A stretch of DNA of 64,000 nt, from contig CM056582.1 of the NCBI GenBank assembly GCA_029721435.1, positions 34,988,611-35,052,610 of the forward strand, read 5' to 3'. Positions 34,220 to 46,500 of the stretch are shown piece after piece. The stretch's first letter is position 1. Every line of letters begins with the position of its first letter. This DNA comes from Gymnothorax reevesii (lineage: Eukaryota > Chordata > Actinopteri > Anguilliformes > Muraenidae). The notes under the pieces were generated by a model. It did not search any database, was not told the DNA's origin, and saw nothing but the letters and a program-made list of their open reading frames with translations. The position numbers and the translations under genes are program-made.

Positions 34220-35462
34220 TGTAATGGTGCGATCAGGAATCAGTCGCAAGAACCAGGAATTGCAGTAGAGCTTGTTTTATTGGTAAAGGGGGAGAACCCC
34301 TGCAGGGCAGAAAGCAACAGTACAGAGTCCAGAATCCAAAAGTCAAAATCCAGTTGGGCAAAAATAATATCAAAAACCAGGGCAGCAATCACAGTAATCG
34401 TAGTCGGGCAGAAATGGGTCTGGTACACTGGAATAGTTCTATCAGAGAAGCAAGCCAGAATCCACAGAACGTAATCCGAATCGTACCAGGGCAGCAAACA
34501 GATCTCGTGGTCGGGCAGAAAAATGGTCAAAACACACAGATGCAACAATAATCCAAAATCACAAAGGCAAAACTCAAGTCGGGCAATCCAGTCAGAAAGA
34601 TAAACACTGAGAAATCAAGGCGAGAAACCTGGCACGAGAAAACTAGGGAGAACAATCTGACAAGTGAAGCAAACAGAGATCTTATATACACACCCGGGGT
34701 AAACACATGATCAGGGAGAACAGGTGCGGTCAATGGTAACCATGATCAGGGAGAGACACATGAGGAATAAACTAATTACATGAATTTGGCTGTAGCCAAA
34801 ACGCAGACAGGGATCACAAGACAAACCTAAGTACAAAACAACAGCTCCGGATAAGGAGGGCTAAAGTGCCAAGATAAAAGAAAAGGAAAGCACAAAGTAT
34901 AAGTGGAAATCCACAGAAACTTGCAGCAGAGATAATTAGGGATAGGCAAGGAGGCGGAGATTAGAATTGAGCGACTGCTGAGAGATCGTTTGTCAATTAG
35001 TATGTGCAGCTACACAATCCCGAGTGCATATCAGAGAGTTAGTAAAAATATACAATATTAGTGTGGTTAGTAATTAGCAAGAACAATAAACTGTAAGTAT
35101 GTGTTAGTAAGACAATAAAAGAGAGAGGAAGGAAGAACATGAGATAATGAAAGAAGATTGAAACCCAGCAACCAATAAATCACCCGAATGAGTGGCATGC
35201 AAGACAAGGGACCGTGAGCAAAGATACACACATGGCAAGACAGGGGAGACAAAGTGCAAAGCATGGAAATGAAAACATGGCTATGAATACTATGAAGATG
35301 AAAAATAATAAAACATGAAAATCCAAATTACCAATACACAATACACAATACTAAGAATGGTCAGACATGAGCAATAATTCAGAAACACAGATCAGATAGA
35401 AATGCAAGGCATGAACATGGGCAATGCAGAACAGATCATGAGCAAATAGCAGAATCACAACA
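34220..35462 (-). mobile_element. LTR of a second chromodomain Gypsy, minus strand
   Basis: 1,243 bp, TGTTGTGATTCTGC to ATTACA on the minus strand. It aligns in inverted orientation with the LTRs at 19049 and 28855 (shared ttctgactggattgcccgac and 'gttgcatctgtgtgttttga'). AATAAA sits near its 3' end (about 34277). It is a related but clearly diverged copy. Confidence 0.8.
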
Positions 35463-35580
35463 GCACCCTCCCTCTTAAAAAACGCCTCCAGGTGTTTCAC
35501 CTAGGTCTGGGGTTTGTGGCATGAAAGTCTGTGATCAGTGTTTCATCCAGAATTTTATTATTAGCTGTGACAGTACGACC
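35463..35580 (-). pseudogene. end of Gypsy chromodomain next to the minus-strand LTR
   Basis: On the minus strand, ILDETLITDFHATNPRPR matches [18 protein letters not shown] of the larger Gypsy, followed by a purine tract (gagggtg). The internal region of this element is truncated here. Confidence 0.7.
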
Positions 35581-35589
35581 GTCGTTTTC

Positions 35590-35769
35590 CGAGTTAGTGA
35601 TAGCTTGACCGATGTTCAGAAACTTCGCTACCTCCAGGGGGTCAGGCTCATTCTGTCTTCCGTACAGCCCCAAGCATTTTAAAATCCCTCTCATTGTACG
35701 CATACTAATCACAGTATCGCCCACCGTGCTCAATAATAGCATAATCTCGCCATGTTTCAAGACAAGCAA
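35590..35769 (-). pseudogene. possible Ginger-like integrase N-terminal fragment
   Basis: The 60 codons in frame with the chromodomain end read ISMRTMRGILKCLGLYGRQN and resemble the N-terminal helix-turn-helix of the multi-copy integrase-like proteins of Ginger-type elements. The match is from memory, short, and should be treated as a hint. Confidence 0.3.
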
Positions 35770-36544
35770 GAAGTAGAACTAAATCAAACCATGTAAATGA
35801 GCCAAAAGTTTCTTGTCATAATGTGATGTTTTCGCGTTGAAATAACGTGAAGATATCTTGTTAAAGCGTGAAAATATATTGTCATAACACGAAAAGGATC
35901 TTGTAATATCAAGAAACTTTTCACTGCAGACCCGTTTTTTTCCAGGAATGGCAGCAATACGCTACGCTACCACATGACCTTACCCATTCATAAGTTTCAA
36001 CAATCAGAGGACAGGTAAAAGGTGCAATACACATAACGTTTAGAGAGAAAAAAAATTTGTGGCCCGCCTGCGTCATGAATGTTCATGAGAAAATGCGAAA
36101 TCTGGCCTCGCTTGGTTACGAAAAATAAAAAAGACGCGTCCAGGAACAGGAGGAGGCGCAAACTCGTGTTTGAGAACGTAGGCGCTGATTGGCCAAAGAG
36201 GAGTCCAGTATATCTGAGATCGATTGCTCTTCCTTCGTCCTTAAACTACTTGGATGTTTGTCACGGTAAATTGAAATTGAATTTTGAGAACTGAATTTGA
36301 ATTGTGAGAACTGAACATGAGCATATTTGGGAGTTGAATTTTCAAATTTTATTGGATTCCTGTTACAAACTAATGAATTCAATTTCAAATGATACTATTC
36401 AGATTCAGTTTTTCAATGCAATGATTCAAATAAAAAAAAATACAATTTCAAATCATGTGATTCAAATTCAGTTTCTGGTGGCACGGATTTCTGCCCATAC
36501 TGGTTTCCCTAAACCTAACTTGAACTCTATCCCCTAACGTTAAA
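35770..36544. other. no gene recognised
   Basis: Non-coding. From 36260 to 36480 a gaattg / attcaaatt motif recurs in both directions, giving AT-rich inverted repetition. Confidence 0.4.
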
Positions 36545-37245
36545 CCAAGCCCCGAACCAAGATCCTAAATTTATCCTTATCCCTAACCCTAAATGTTAGT
36601 TTGGCCGACAGAAGTAAGTGACGACCTCTAAAAATGCAGGCTTCGAAGGCTTCAGCCTAAGTTTTGGGATGCACCCCATGGAGCGCAGTTTCGAACAAAG
36701 GCCTATGTAAAGAATGCCAGAACGTTTGGGTGAATCTCAAAGCCTAGGCTGCATCCTTTGAAGGCTGCATTTTTAGGGGTCGTCACTTGATTCCATCCGC
36801 CAAACTAACGTAACGCCATATCAACTTCAACCATAACTCTAACCCCTGGACCTAAACCAAGCCCTGAATTTAACCTTGTCTCTTACCCTAAATGTCAGTT
36901 TAGTGGATGGACGTAAGTGACTGCCCCAAAAAATGCACCCTTCGAAGAATACAGGCCGTTTCTCAATGCCTAGGCTGATTCCTTTGAAGGCTGCATTTTT
37001 AGGGGTCATCACTGACTTTCATCTACTAAACTGACATTTAGGGTAAGGAAAAAGGTTAAATTTGAGGTTAGCTTTTGGGTTAAGGGTTAGAGTTAAGGTA
37101 AGATTGGGGAAACCAGACAACTCACTGAAACCAAAGCCGTTTAATGGAGATGGAATGACGTTACGTCAGTTCGGCAGATGGAATTACTTGACGACCCCTA
37201 AAAATGCAGCCTTCAAAGAATGCAGCCTACGCTTTGAGAAGCACC
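36545..37245. repeat. cluster of small repeats next to the msh2 promoter
   Basis: The motif aaggctgcatttttagggg occurs at about 36762 and 36985, and inverted (cctaaaaatgcagccttc) at about 37196; related copies are at 36628 and 36930. Between them are 'ccaaactaacgtaacg' and 'taaccttgtctcttacccta' type segments, also in both orientations. This looks like two or more partial copies of one MITE. Confidence 0.6.
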
Positions 37246-37306
37246 CATTGTCATATGTTTCCCTCGCAAGAAGCCCTGCCCTTTCCCTTTGACCTTCCGC
37301 TTTGCC

Positions 37307-37315
37307 TTGGCGGGA
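37307..37315 (+). promoter_or_regulatory. E2F-like site upstream of msh2
   Basis: TTGGCGGGA lies ten bases before the ATG, in a pyrimidine-rich, TATA-less stretch (37260-37305). E2F control of mismatch-repair genes is known in mammals. The transcription start is not determined, so the site could lie in the 5' UTR. Confidence 0.4.
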
Positions 37316-37324
37316 GATTCCAGC

Positions 37325-37532
37325 ATGGCGGTGCAACCAAAGCAGAATCTGTCCATGGACAGTGTATCAGAGCATGGATTTCTCAATTTTTATTTTTCGA
37401 TGCCAGAAAAACCTGTCACAACGGTGCGACTGTTTGATCGTAATGACTACTATACAGTCCATGGGAAAGATGCGCTTTTTGCTGCGAAGGAAATTTTCAA
37501 AACTAATGGAGTCATTAGGAATCTCGGCTCAG
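37325..37532 (+). CDS. msh2: msh2 exon 1 (coding part)
   Basis: Starts at ATG 37325 in a strong context (A at -3, G at +4). Encodes MAVQPKQNL to VIRNLGS and ends in phase 1 at a GTAACC donor. The key contacts of human MSH2 ([14 protein letters not shown]) are kept as [20 protein letters not shown]. Its length of 208 nt compares with 211 in human. Confidence 0.97.
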
Positions 37533-40500
37533 GTAACCTGGCTAAGCTCTGTGTGATGATTATAGCTAGCTAGCCATCTAGCTTGGTAGTTATTTCTTGC
37601 AATATAATAGCAAACTTCATGATTATGTTAAACAGTAAGCTTGACGGGTAGTTCACTGAAGTTAGACTGTTTCGGGGATTATTGTTTGTGAACTACCCAG
37701 CTATTTAGTTGCTTGCTTTCTAAACATGATAGGAATTGACGTCACTTAGGCTGTTTTTCAGACTATTTGAACTTTCGATTATTTTTCATGACCCAAGCTG
37801 GCCAGATTCCCTTATGGCCCGTTAAGTTCACGAACTTGGGAGCAAAAGCCAGTTTGCTTGTTAAAATGGAATTACAAAGTGGGTATCGCTAGCATGTGAA
37901 ATAATTGACCATATTGCCGCGTAACGTTAGCTTGGTAGCAAGTACATAAAGGTATTGCTAAAAAAGTAGTTTGGAAAAAAAAGTTCAGTTAGTTTTTCCC
38001 CATGCAATTGTACCATTGTACCACTATCTTAATATTTACCCACTGATTTTTTGAACATTTCGACAACTTGTAAAGGTTAAGATCTACTCGTATCATGTTC
38101 GTGTTTTAGTAATCGTGTCCGCCTTGCTGATTAAAATATGAACAGTTCTCTCCGGGCCATTCAAGGTATAACGTTAAAGTTAGTTCAGACTAGGCTTTCG
38201 TCTTGAGTTAATTTTAACAGAAAAGGCTAATTGGCTTGCTAGCTAGCGTGATATGGTTGGTTAAGTACACCCCTCAGACCCAGTCCGTAAAATTTCTTCC
38301 CGAACCCATTTTCAGGGAGCAGGAAGCTGGAAAGTGTTGTCCTTAGCAAGATGAACTTCGAGTCATTCGTCCGGGATTTGCTTCTTGTGCGGCAGTACAG
38401 AGTGGAGGTTTACCGGAACAAAGGCTCCAGTAAGGACCATGACTGGCAGTTGACCTATAAGGTACCTTGTGGGGGGGCGGGTTGGGGATGGATATGCACG
38501 GGGCGTGGGCTGTGTTGCTCTTTCCGTGTGCCAAAGCTTATGAAGGTCCCATATTATGGAAAAAAATAGCATTAAGCCCATTGATATTGTGGTCTCCACT
38601 ACACCTAATATACTAGAAAAGCTCGTCACACGCCTCATTTCCACTGCATGTAATGCAGGGCTCCAGACTAACTTTTTGCATCGTTTGCACTGGTGCGCCT
38701 AACCTTTTTTTTAGGTGCACCAGCACAAAAATTAGGTGCACCCAAATTTTTCATTGCGTCCCCTTTAACGCCATAATGTCACCTTTTTATCGCTCTCCTT
38801 AACTTTCATATAATATGAATGATTTTATAACAAGAATAAGGTGTAGAGAAATGCTTGTCTTCATTTCATTGAACTGCTCTCACTAAAAGCACAATTATAT
38901 ATAAAAATAAAAATAGTGTTCCACTGAGCTGAAATTGAACATTTCAAACTGAAACACTAAGCAAAATAAAATGTTTCCAAATAAAAGTGCATGTGCTTAA
39001 ATTGCTTCGTTGAACTGAAATTGAACATTTCAAACTCAAACATTTCAAGTACAATAAAACATTTCAAAATTAAACGTGCAACTGTTTAGTTTCACTGAAC
39101 TGAGACCTAACATCATGTCTCAATCTTATAGCAGGTCTCTCCTTGCTGTCACATGCCCCTCAGATGGTTAACTGCTGCACCAACAGCACCTAGAGCAACC
39201 GTTTTCCCTAGCCAATCTGCACACTGATGCCCAAGTGCAGAAAATGCTTGCTTTATGACAGCATAAATTCCCAAAGAAAAAAAGATCATGCAGGTCACTA
39301 GCCTGTAATTTGCAAAGGGAAAACTGTTTATGTGATCTTACCCTCTTTTTATGTATTCCTTTTTAATAATATTTTTATATCTATTATTTTAATATTTTTT
39401 AAATATAATGTTTAGGAATATACAATTTGCGGAACAAGAACAGAGAATTGGGTTGCACAAAACTTCGGTTTGAACAATTATTAGTCCTGACCCCTTCCTA
39501 ATCAGGGAGAACAACTGTGGAGTGCTTTCGGAGTGATCCTTCTGTTAATTATGAAAATGACTGAGAACAGGTCAGGACAAATAATTGTTTTAAACGCAAG
39601 TTTTCTGCAACCCAATTCTCTGTTCGTGTTCCGCAACTGGACTGAATTTAGCCCATGATTTAATCGCTGTTAGATCGCATGCGGAGAGAAACCATGTCCT
39701 CGGTTGCAAATTACGACAATCGGATAACGCGTCAATAAATGAAAATGATTGAGAGCTACTAATTGCAGTCAAAAAGCCAGCACCCCCGCAGGTTACGCCA
39801 CTGGATCACACACTCCTTGGTAGAGACGTCTGTGTCGCTGTCAATCATGAAGGACATGTATGTGGCGTTTCCGATGTCCGCAGCTGTATTTCGCTTTAAG
39901 GTGTCGGTTATTACCCCAATGCATTGGACACATGCCATATCATTGCAATACGTCGGTTTTACGTTTAATGCATTTTTCTCCGGCAACTCCTCTCCAGCAA
40001 TGTTGTATGCAATATTCTTCAGATGACCTGATTACTCTCTGCCACTGAAATGCAGCTGGAAGAGGGGCCACTTTCTGTGCGCACTTGTCACTGCACAACG
40101 TGTGTTTTTAGACATGTTATGTTATTTTTTTAAAAAGTTTCAATCTGAAACGTTGTTGACCCGCTCACGAATGCACTATTTCCGGCCATATTCTGACCCC
40201 ACTCCTGACAGTACACGCAGTGCACTGCGTTACGTCCTTTGTTGTTCTTCAGCCAGGGAAATTGTTTCAGCCAGTCCTGTCTGAAGGAATATATTTCGGC
40301 CTTTTAAATTTGGGTCTCAGAGCCGGGCTCTATCCCACACTCGGTTGACACCACCTCTGGTTCCGAGTCTGATGCTGTCGCCGAAGGACCGGAGCTTGGC
40401 ATCTCACTAGGGAGCGGCTCCGTTTCTTGACGGGATGGACATTTCATAATGAAAAAACTTTCAATATTTCGGCCTCTCTCTTTCTTTTTTTTCCCCCCTC

Positions 40501-43500
40501 GTTTTGTTGCGTTTAGTTTATTTTTTTCGTTTCAGTTAGTCAGCCACTCTGGCGCTCAGGTCGCGCGCAACTTTTAACACACACAACTTCCAGGACCAAT
40601 TAGAGGCAAAGACCAGCCCGAGCTCTGTCTCTTATTGGTTTAGAACACAGTATGATCCTACCATGACTGTGTGAGTTCGATCACAGGAGAACACAGAGCG
40701 ATGATGCGCTTGCGAATTAAATTTAAGTTTTAACCTGAGCATCATCAGGTGCACCAGTGCGACCTTGCAAAATTATTAGTCGCACTCTTAAAAATTTTGG
40801 TGGCATGGTCGCACTCTGGAGCCCTGTAATGGCTGTGGTTGACCTGGCTCCCCTAGTTTGGTATAATGCTTATATGGTTTTCCATTGGCAAGAGCTATGG
40901 ATGGCACCTGGTACCTGAATTTTTTATTGTTTGCACCTAGGTCAAGGTAACAGTGGAGCCGAGGCTATGCTGAAAGGTGACGTGAAAACAGCGCTGACCC
41001 CAGATTGGTTAGAGAGAATCAGGATCGTCTCTAGCAGGGCACTGGACATCCATACTGGCTGCTATTTGCCAATTCACTGACCAAACCCAGATTTTAAACA
41101 ATGGCAGCCTTCTAAATTGCGCCTTGGTCAGTTGATGAGGTGTAGATTTTCCCTTATACGGTAGCCGATGAAGGGATCCAGTGAGCTTTGGATGTCGCTC
41201 AGCTAAGAACCCTGCCCACAGTGAGCAGATTTTAGTGTTTGAAATGGTCTGTTTGAAAGTAATGCTGTTCTCTGTGCAGTTATTCCATGTCAAATCACCC
41301 AGCTTTCCCTGAGCTCTTTTGGTGACCATGTCAGATATTATTTTTCATATTATACCTTGGGATATGTCATGAAGCCACATCAAGTTCCAGTTGCTAAATC
41401 TTAATAGTTTTTGAGGTATAAGGCCTCAAAGTGGGAACCTATTGCCCCTTTTTTGGACTCGCGAATGAATTTTTTTTTGTTTTTTGTTCAACTTTGAAGC
41501 ATCAAATCTCAGAAACTAATCAAGATATCCTCATGAAATTTGATGAGTAAACATTTCTACCCAGGCTCTCGGAATATTTCATAAGCGTACTTACAAGTGT
41601 ACTTCTCACCATTTTTCACTTTGGAGTGTATAGATATGCCCCATTTTGTCATACAATTAAATTAATTACCCGCCAATCAGAGTTTTTACCCACCAAAAAT
41701 ATAAATGCGTTTTTATTATTGCCATTATTACAATATAGTGTCATCCTGGTCTCATGTGCAATTCTCAATCAATATTGCAGTGAAAAGTAGTAATGGTAGT
41801 AGCTTTGACTGTAGCCTTTGCAGAAATTTTGATACAGTGGATTTCAAGACTGGGAAACATGAATGAATTCAGTGGTATTTGCCCTTTAGTGCAACAATTA
41901 AAAACCACAATTATGGAATAATTAGTGAGTTCAGTATTCTGTAATAAAGAACAGCGAGGGGGGGGGGGGAGCAATTGGCTAAGGATATGATTGGCTGATA
42001 AGAATGGTAGCTAGCTAGCTAGCTAGCTAATGTCATCTAGCTGGCTGATAAACCAGCTAGATAATGTTACTAGTTAGGTACCTTAGCTGTTGTTGTTAGC
42101 TGGGTAGCTAACAAAACAATGAAATTAAATTAGCAAGGAAAGCTTTTTGGTGGGTAAAGTTAGCATCTTATAAAACGCATATTAAATCAACTTACTCCCA
42201 CAGCCATGCAAAGTCCGAATATGGTCTAGCTTTCTTTCCAATAGCGTGTGAAGTCTGAAGGGATAGCCATCTTCCTAGCGGTAGCAACGGACTGTTTTAT
42301 GAGATTCTTGACCGATGGCGCAGCCTGGAGTGGCGGAGCCTGAGCCCTGGAGACTGGTGCACATTCGAGATGAAGTTTTGATTTCTCCTGAAGCAAACAT
42401 TCATAGTGGTGTTCCCAATGAAAATTGCCTCTGGCCTTTTTGTTTTGTCATTTTTGCCAAATCTTAAGTTCCAACTCCAATGTTTGAAAAAATTTACCAA
42501 TGTACACCCATTGACATTAATTTAGGAGCACTGGAAAGTTATTTGTATCCCTTCAAAGATGCTTATAAGTCATTGCTACATTCGCGAGTGACTAGACACC
42601 CCCTCCTTAAATAAGCAATTACTCCTTGAAAAATTGGAGTTTCCACTTGGCACAGAATGGCCCTATATTCAGATTTACCAGTCAACATGCATCTCTCATG
42701 TGAATAAATCCAGCTCAGGCCTCCTCTAAAGAATGACTACGATACTATGATAATGGCTGTTATATCTGATTACATCTTATGCCGAGTGAATGTTTCAGAT
42801 TGGTGCGTACTTCAGAAAATCATTAAAAATGCAAGGAGCAGATTCGCCATGCTAATAACTGGCACAGAGTTTGGTCCAACGTGTTTCTTTAATGAGCTAG
42901 AAATGTTAAAACATTGTTATCAACATGGTCAGACGCTCCAACAAAATGTGCTTTGAGGTCACTGTAACTGCTAGTGTCCTGATTCCTCCCTCCTCTTTGT
43001 CTTGGCTATCTCTGCACCCAAATATTACACATGTGCAATATTAAGTCTGTCAGTATGATCGGAGGTCTTTCATCAGCCCCTAAACTTGAAAGTCACAACA
43101 AGTCGATTGACGAGCACAAAAGAATAGGAAGGATTGGGGAACAGATTGCAATGTATTCGTTCGTGCTCGTCAATCGACTTATTGTGACTTTCAAGATGGA
43201 GGCGACTGGAAACTACCTCAAGGTACAGTTTGAATAAATAGTCTTTTTTAATAAACTACCTGTGCATTTTCAACGTTCTCAGTGCCTCCTTTTAAATGTC
43301 AGGGCCCTCGGAATTCTACCAATGAAGTGTGGAGCTACTTTGAGCCTAGTTAATGATGAAAAAAATAGCGATTTCTTTACATGGCAACGCTATACCCGTC
43401 TCACTACCATTGTAAGCCTGTTGGGAGCTTCGGCTAAAAAGCCATTTATTTCGAAATGTTGCGTGCGTACGGAGGTGGGGTATTTGACAAAAGTTTGTAC

Positions 43501-46500
43501 TCATCATGTTTCAAAACACCCCAAGTCAATTTCACACCGGAATTCTCCTTTAAATGAGTGCGAATAGTCACTTTGATGATAATTTCAAGTTTAGCGGCTA
43601 CTGTGGTGTCAAAAGGTGGACGTTGACCTTAACTTTCTCTCGATATGCAGGCTACGCTGAAAGTTTCCATTTCACCGTGTTCACCAGAAAAGTATATGTT
43701 ATGCCGTGGGCCAAAACCTGGATCCTTTATTGTCACTTCGTAAGAACTTTCTGAGGGCAGTATTGTTCCATCAGAACAAGTATGATGTGCAGGGTCAAAA
43801 AAGAGACTTCACACTCATAAATTTGTAAATATTTTCTTGAAACTTTTAATAAGAGATTTTATTATCACTAGGGGTAAATGCGTTGTCAAAGACATCATGA
43901 TACACATCAACTCTGACGCGCGCAGGTACGTAGCACGTGTGAGCGTACTTTAAGCTAAAACCATGTTTTCTCGTGTTCCTTGTCACGTGACCATATGAGA
44001 AATGTGCAACTGAGCTCACGTTAGCACGAGTGACATCTCTGAAAAACAAGTTTTTACAGTTAATTATTTGTTGATTTTCAATGCCATGGCTGTCAAACAT
44101 TCAGCGTGAACGTGCCATTGGCATGCTGAATACGGAAACGTCCGTCACTGACGTTGCAAGGGTTATGGGATGCAGTCCATGGACTATCTCGTACACGTCT
44201 CCAAAAAATTGGCACCGCAGCTGACCGACCTCGTTCTGGTAGCCCACGTGTGACGTCAAAAGCAGAGGACCGACAAATTCTCTTACGTCATTTGCATCAT
44301 CGATTTGTCCCTGCAACGTCCACTAGGAATGAATTGTTTATTGGTCGCGTGACTGCCCAAACCATACGTAATCGCCTGCGCACTGCTCTTATTCAAATTG
44401 TTTTTACTCTTGGACATTTCTGTAGCATTTCCGGTGGAACTGGTTACATTATGGACATTATTTTTATGATGCACCACCTTTAATGAGTACAGAATGAAAT
44501 AAAATCATTATTTAAAACCTCTTTTCTTGTATGTTCAACTTATCGACCTCCAAATGAGTGTGAAGTTTTTATTTTGGCTGAGTATTTAATAAAATGAAAA
44601 TATTCTCAAAAGTATGTGCACATTAATGAGAACAATTAGTTTTCAGCTTTGTAAGAAACATTTATTCTGCAGCCTACTGTGATAAGCACTGGGCTTCCTA
44701 CAGACGAACGCACTGACAATTTTGCATATCGCTCATACGAAAAGAAAATCTCACAAAAGACAGCTATTCTATTGAACTTTTCGTCTGTTAGCTTTTTTAT
44801 GAAACCTTTCCTCGGTTACAGTCTTTAATGGTTACATGTCATGTCAGCGTCATTTACAGCGTCAACTTGGCTAACTTGATGACGTCCCCCAGATTCCGCA
44901 AACAGTGCACGCAAGCAAGGATAATACACTCTAAATTAGGGTTTAGTATGCGAGCTCTCATCTCGAACCCGCATACTGTAGATTTAGTAACGTCATTGGC
45001 ATTTTAAGCATTCTTTTTTGGACATTCTTTAGCGTCATTCGGCCCACAATAGAGAAAAAATACTTCAATTTGAGTTCCTATGAAAGGCATTAACATCTTT
45101 AACGTCTTTAAAGTCATTTGGAACAATCAGCGAGAATTAAAGTGCATTTAAAACATCACACCGTTTGACTTACAATAGCATTTCTGGACCGCGTTCATGC
45201 AGATAACACAAATATGCATGCGATTGTACAAATGTTCTTAACATTCATACAAACGTTCTTAATTAATGACTGATGTATGATAATTATATTTATAACGTTC
45301 ATTCCAATCGCACTGACTGGGGGACGATTCGTCATTCCATTCAGGACTTGTCACGTGTTGTAATTCACGTGTTGGAAAAGGGAATTCCGTGTTAGGAACC
45401 TCGCTCACCTCCACCATATTAAAAACAATGCGAGTGATTCAAGATTGACCACCAGAGATGCCAAGTCTCACGCATTTGGCGTAGGTCTTCGCATTTTTTA
45501 GGCTTATTCACCGTAGTCTGTAATTATTCATTGAATGCTTAAGGAGATTCTCATGCGGAATTAAAATCCTTTTGCATTGAAGTTTCCGTTTCATTTGCGT
45601 AAAGGTACACCTCATCAAGTCACATGGAAAGCGATTATAACTCTGGATTTTCCGTGCTTCTCTTCACTCATGGATTGGAAACAATGCATGTGTTTCATGA
45701 TCGTTTAATGAAATAAGACCATTTGAAACGTTTTTATGCAATTCCATTGCTTTTAATCCCTCAGTAAAGACAAGCCTGAGAATTCCAGAGTCATTGATTT
45801 CCATGTCATTAGTGGGGAAATCCACCGTGATGCACGTGAAACTGATTAACTTGATGCACAATAATTTAAATTCCGCGTGTGAATTTCTTCAGTGTGCTTT
45901 GACTGATTAATTGCTGACTAAAGCACAGAAATGTGAATGACGCTAAGAGGAGAGACTTGCGCCTTAGACGTAAGCCTTTGCATCTCTTGACTACCTCAAT
46001 AATATTAAATTATGAGTCTAGCGGAACAGCCACAGATGAGCCAAAGTAAGCATGGGATAGTGTTTTTCTTGCTGAACAAACACTAGTTAAAGCGGCACAT
46101 TAATGTCAGTGAAAACCTGCGCAACTTCAGAACTGAGCTCAGTTCTGTCGTGCAAAGGAAAAGGCCTTGAATTCATTTCTGATTGATAATGATTATTTGT
46201 ATATTTTTTACAATAAAGACATCTTCTACTATGTGGACAAATATTCTGAGTTTGTTGAAAATGGGTTTTGTTTACCGTAAGTACAAGAAGCTCAAGGGAA
46301 ACCTAGGCAAATCACGCTACATTACTTGGAGTTCTTTAGCCTTGTTCTGATGCCCTTAAAATGCATTGCTTTTCAGCACTGGTATTAAGGTGCTTTGCCG
46401 TGGTATTGCATCACATGGGGTACCTTACACAAACAGTTCACCCGCAATCGTCATACTTTAGAGCAGTGGTTCCCAAACTTTCTCTGCTGGGTCCCCCTTT

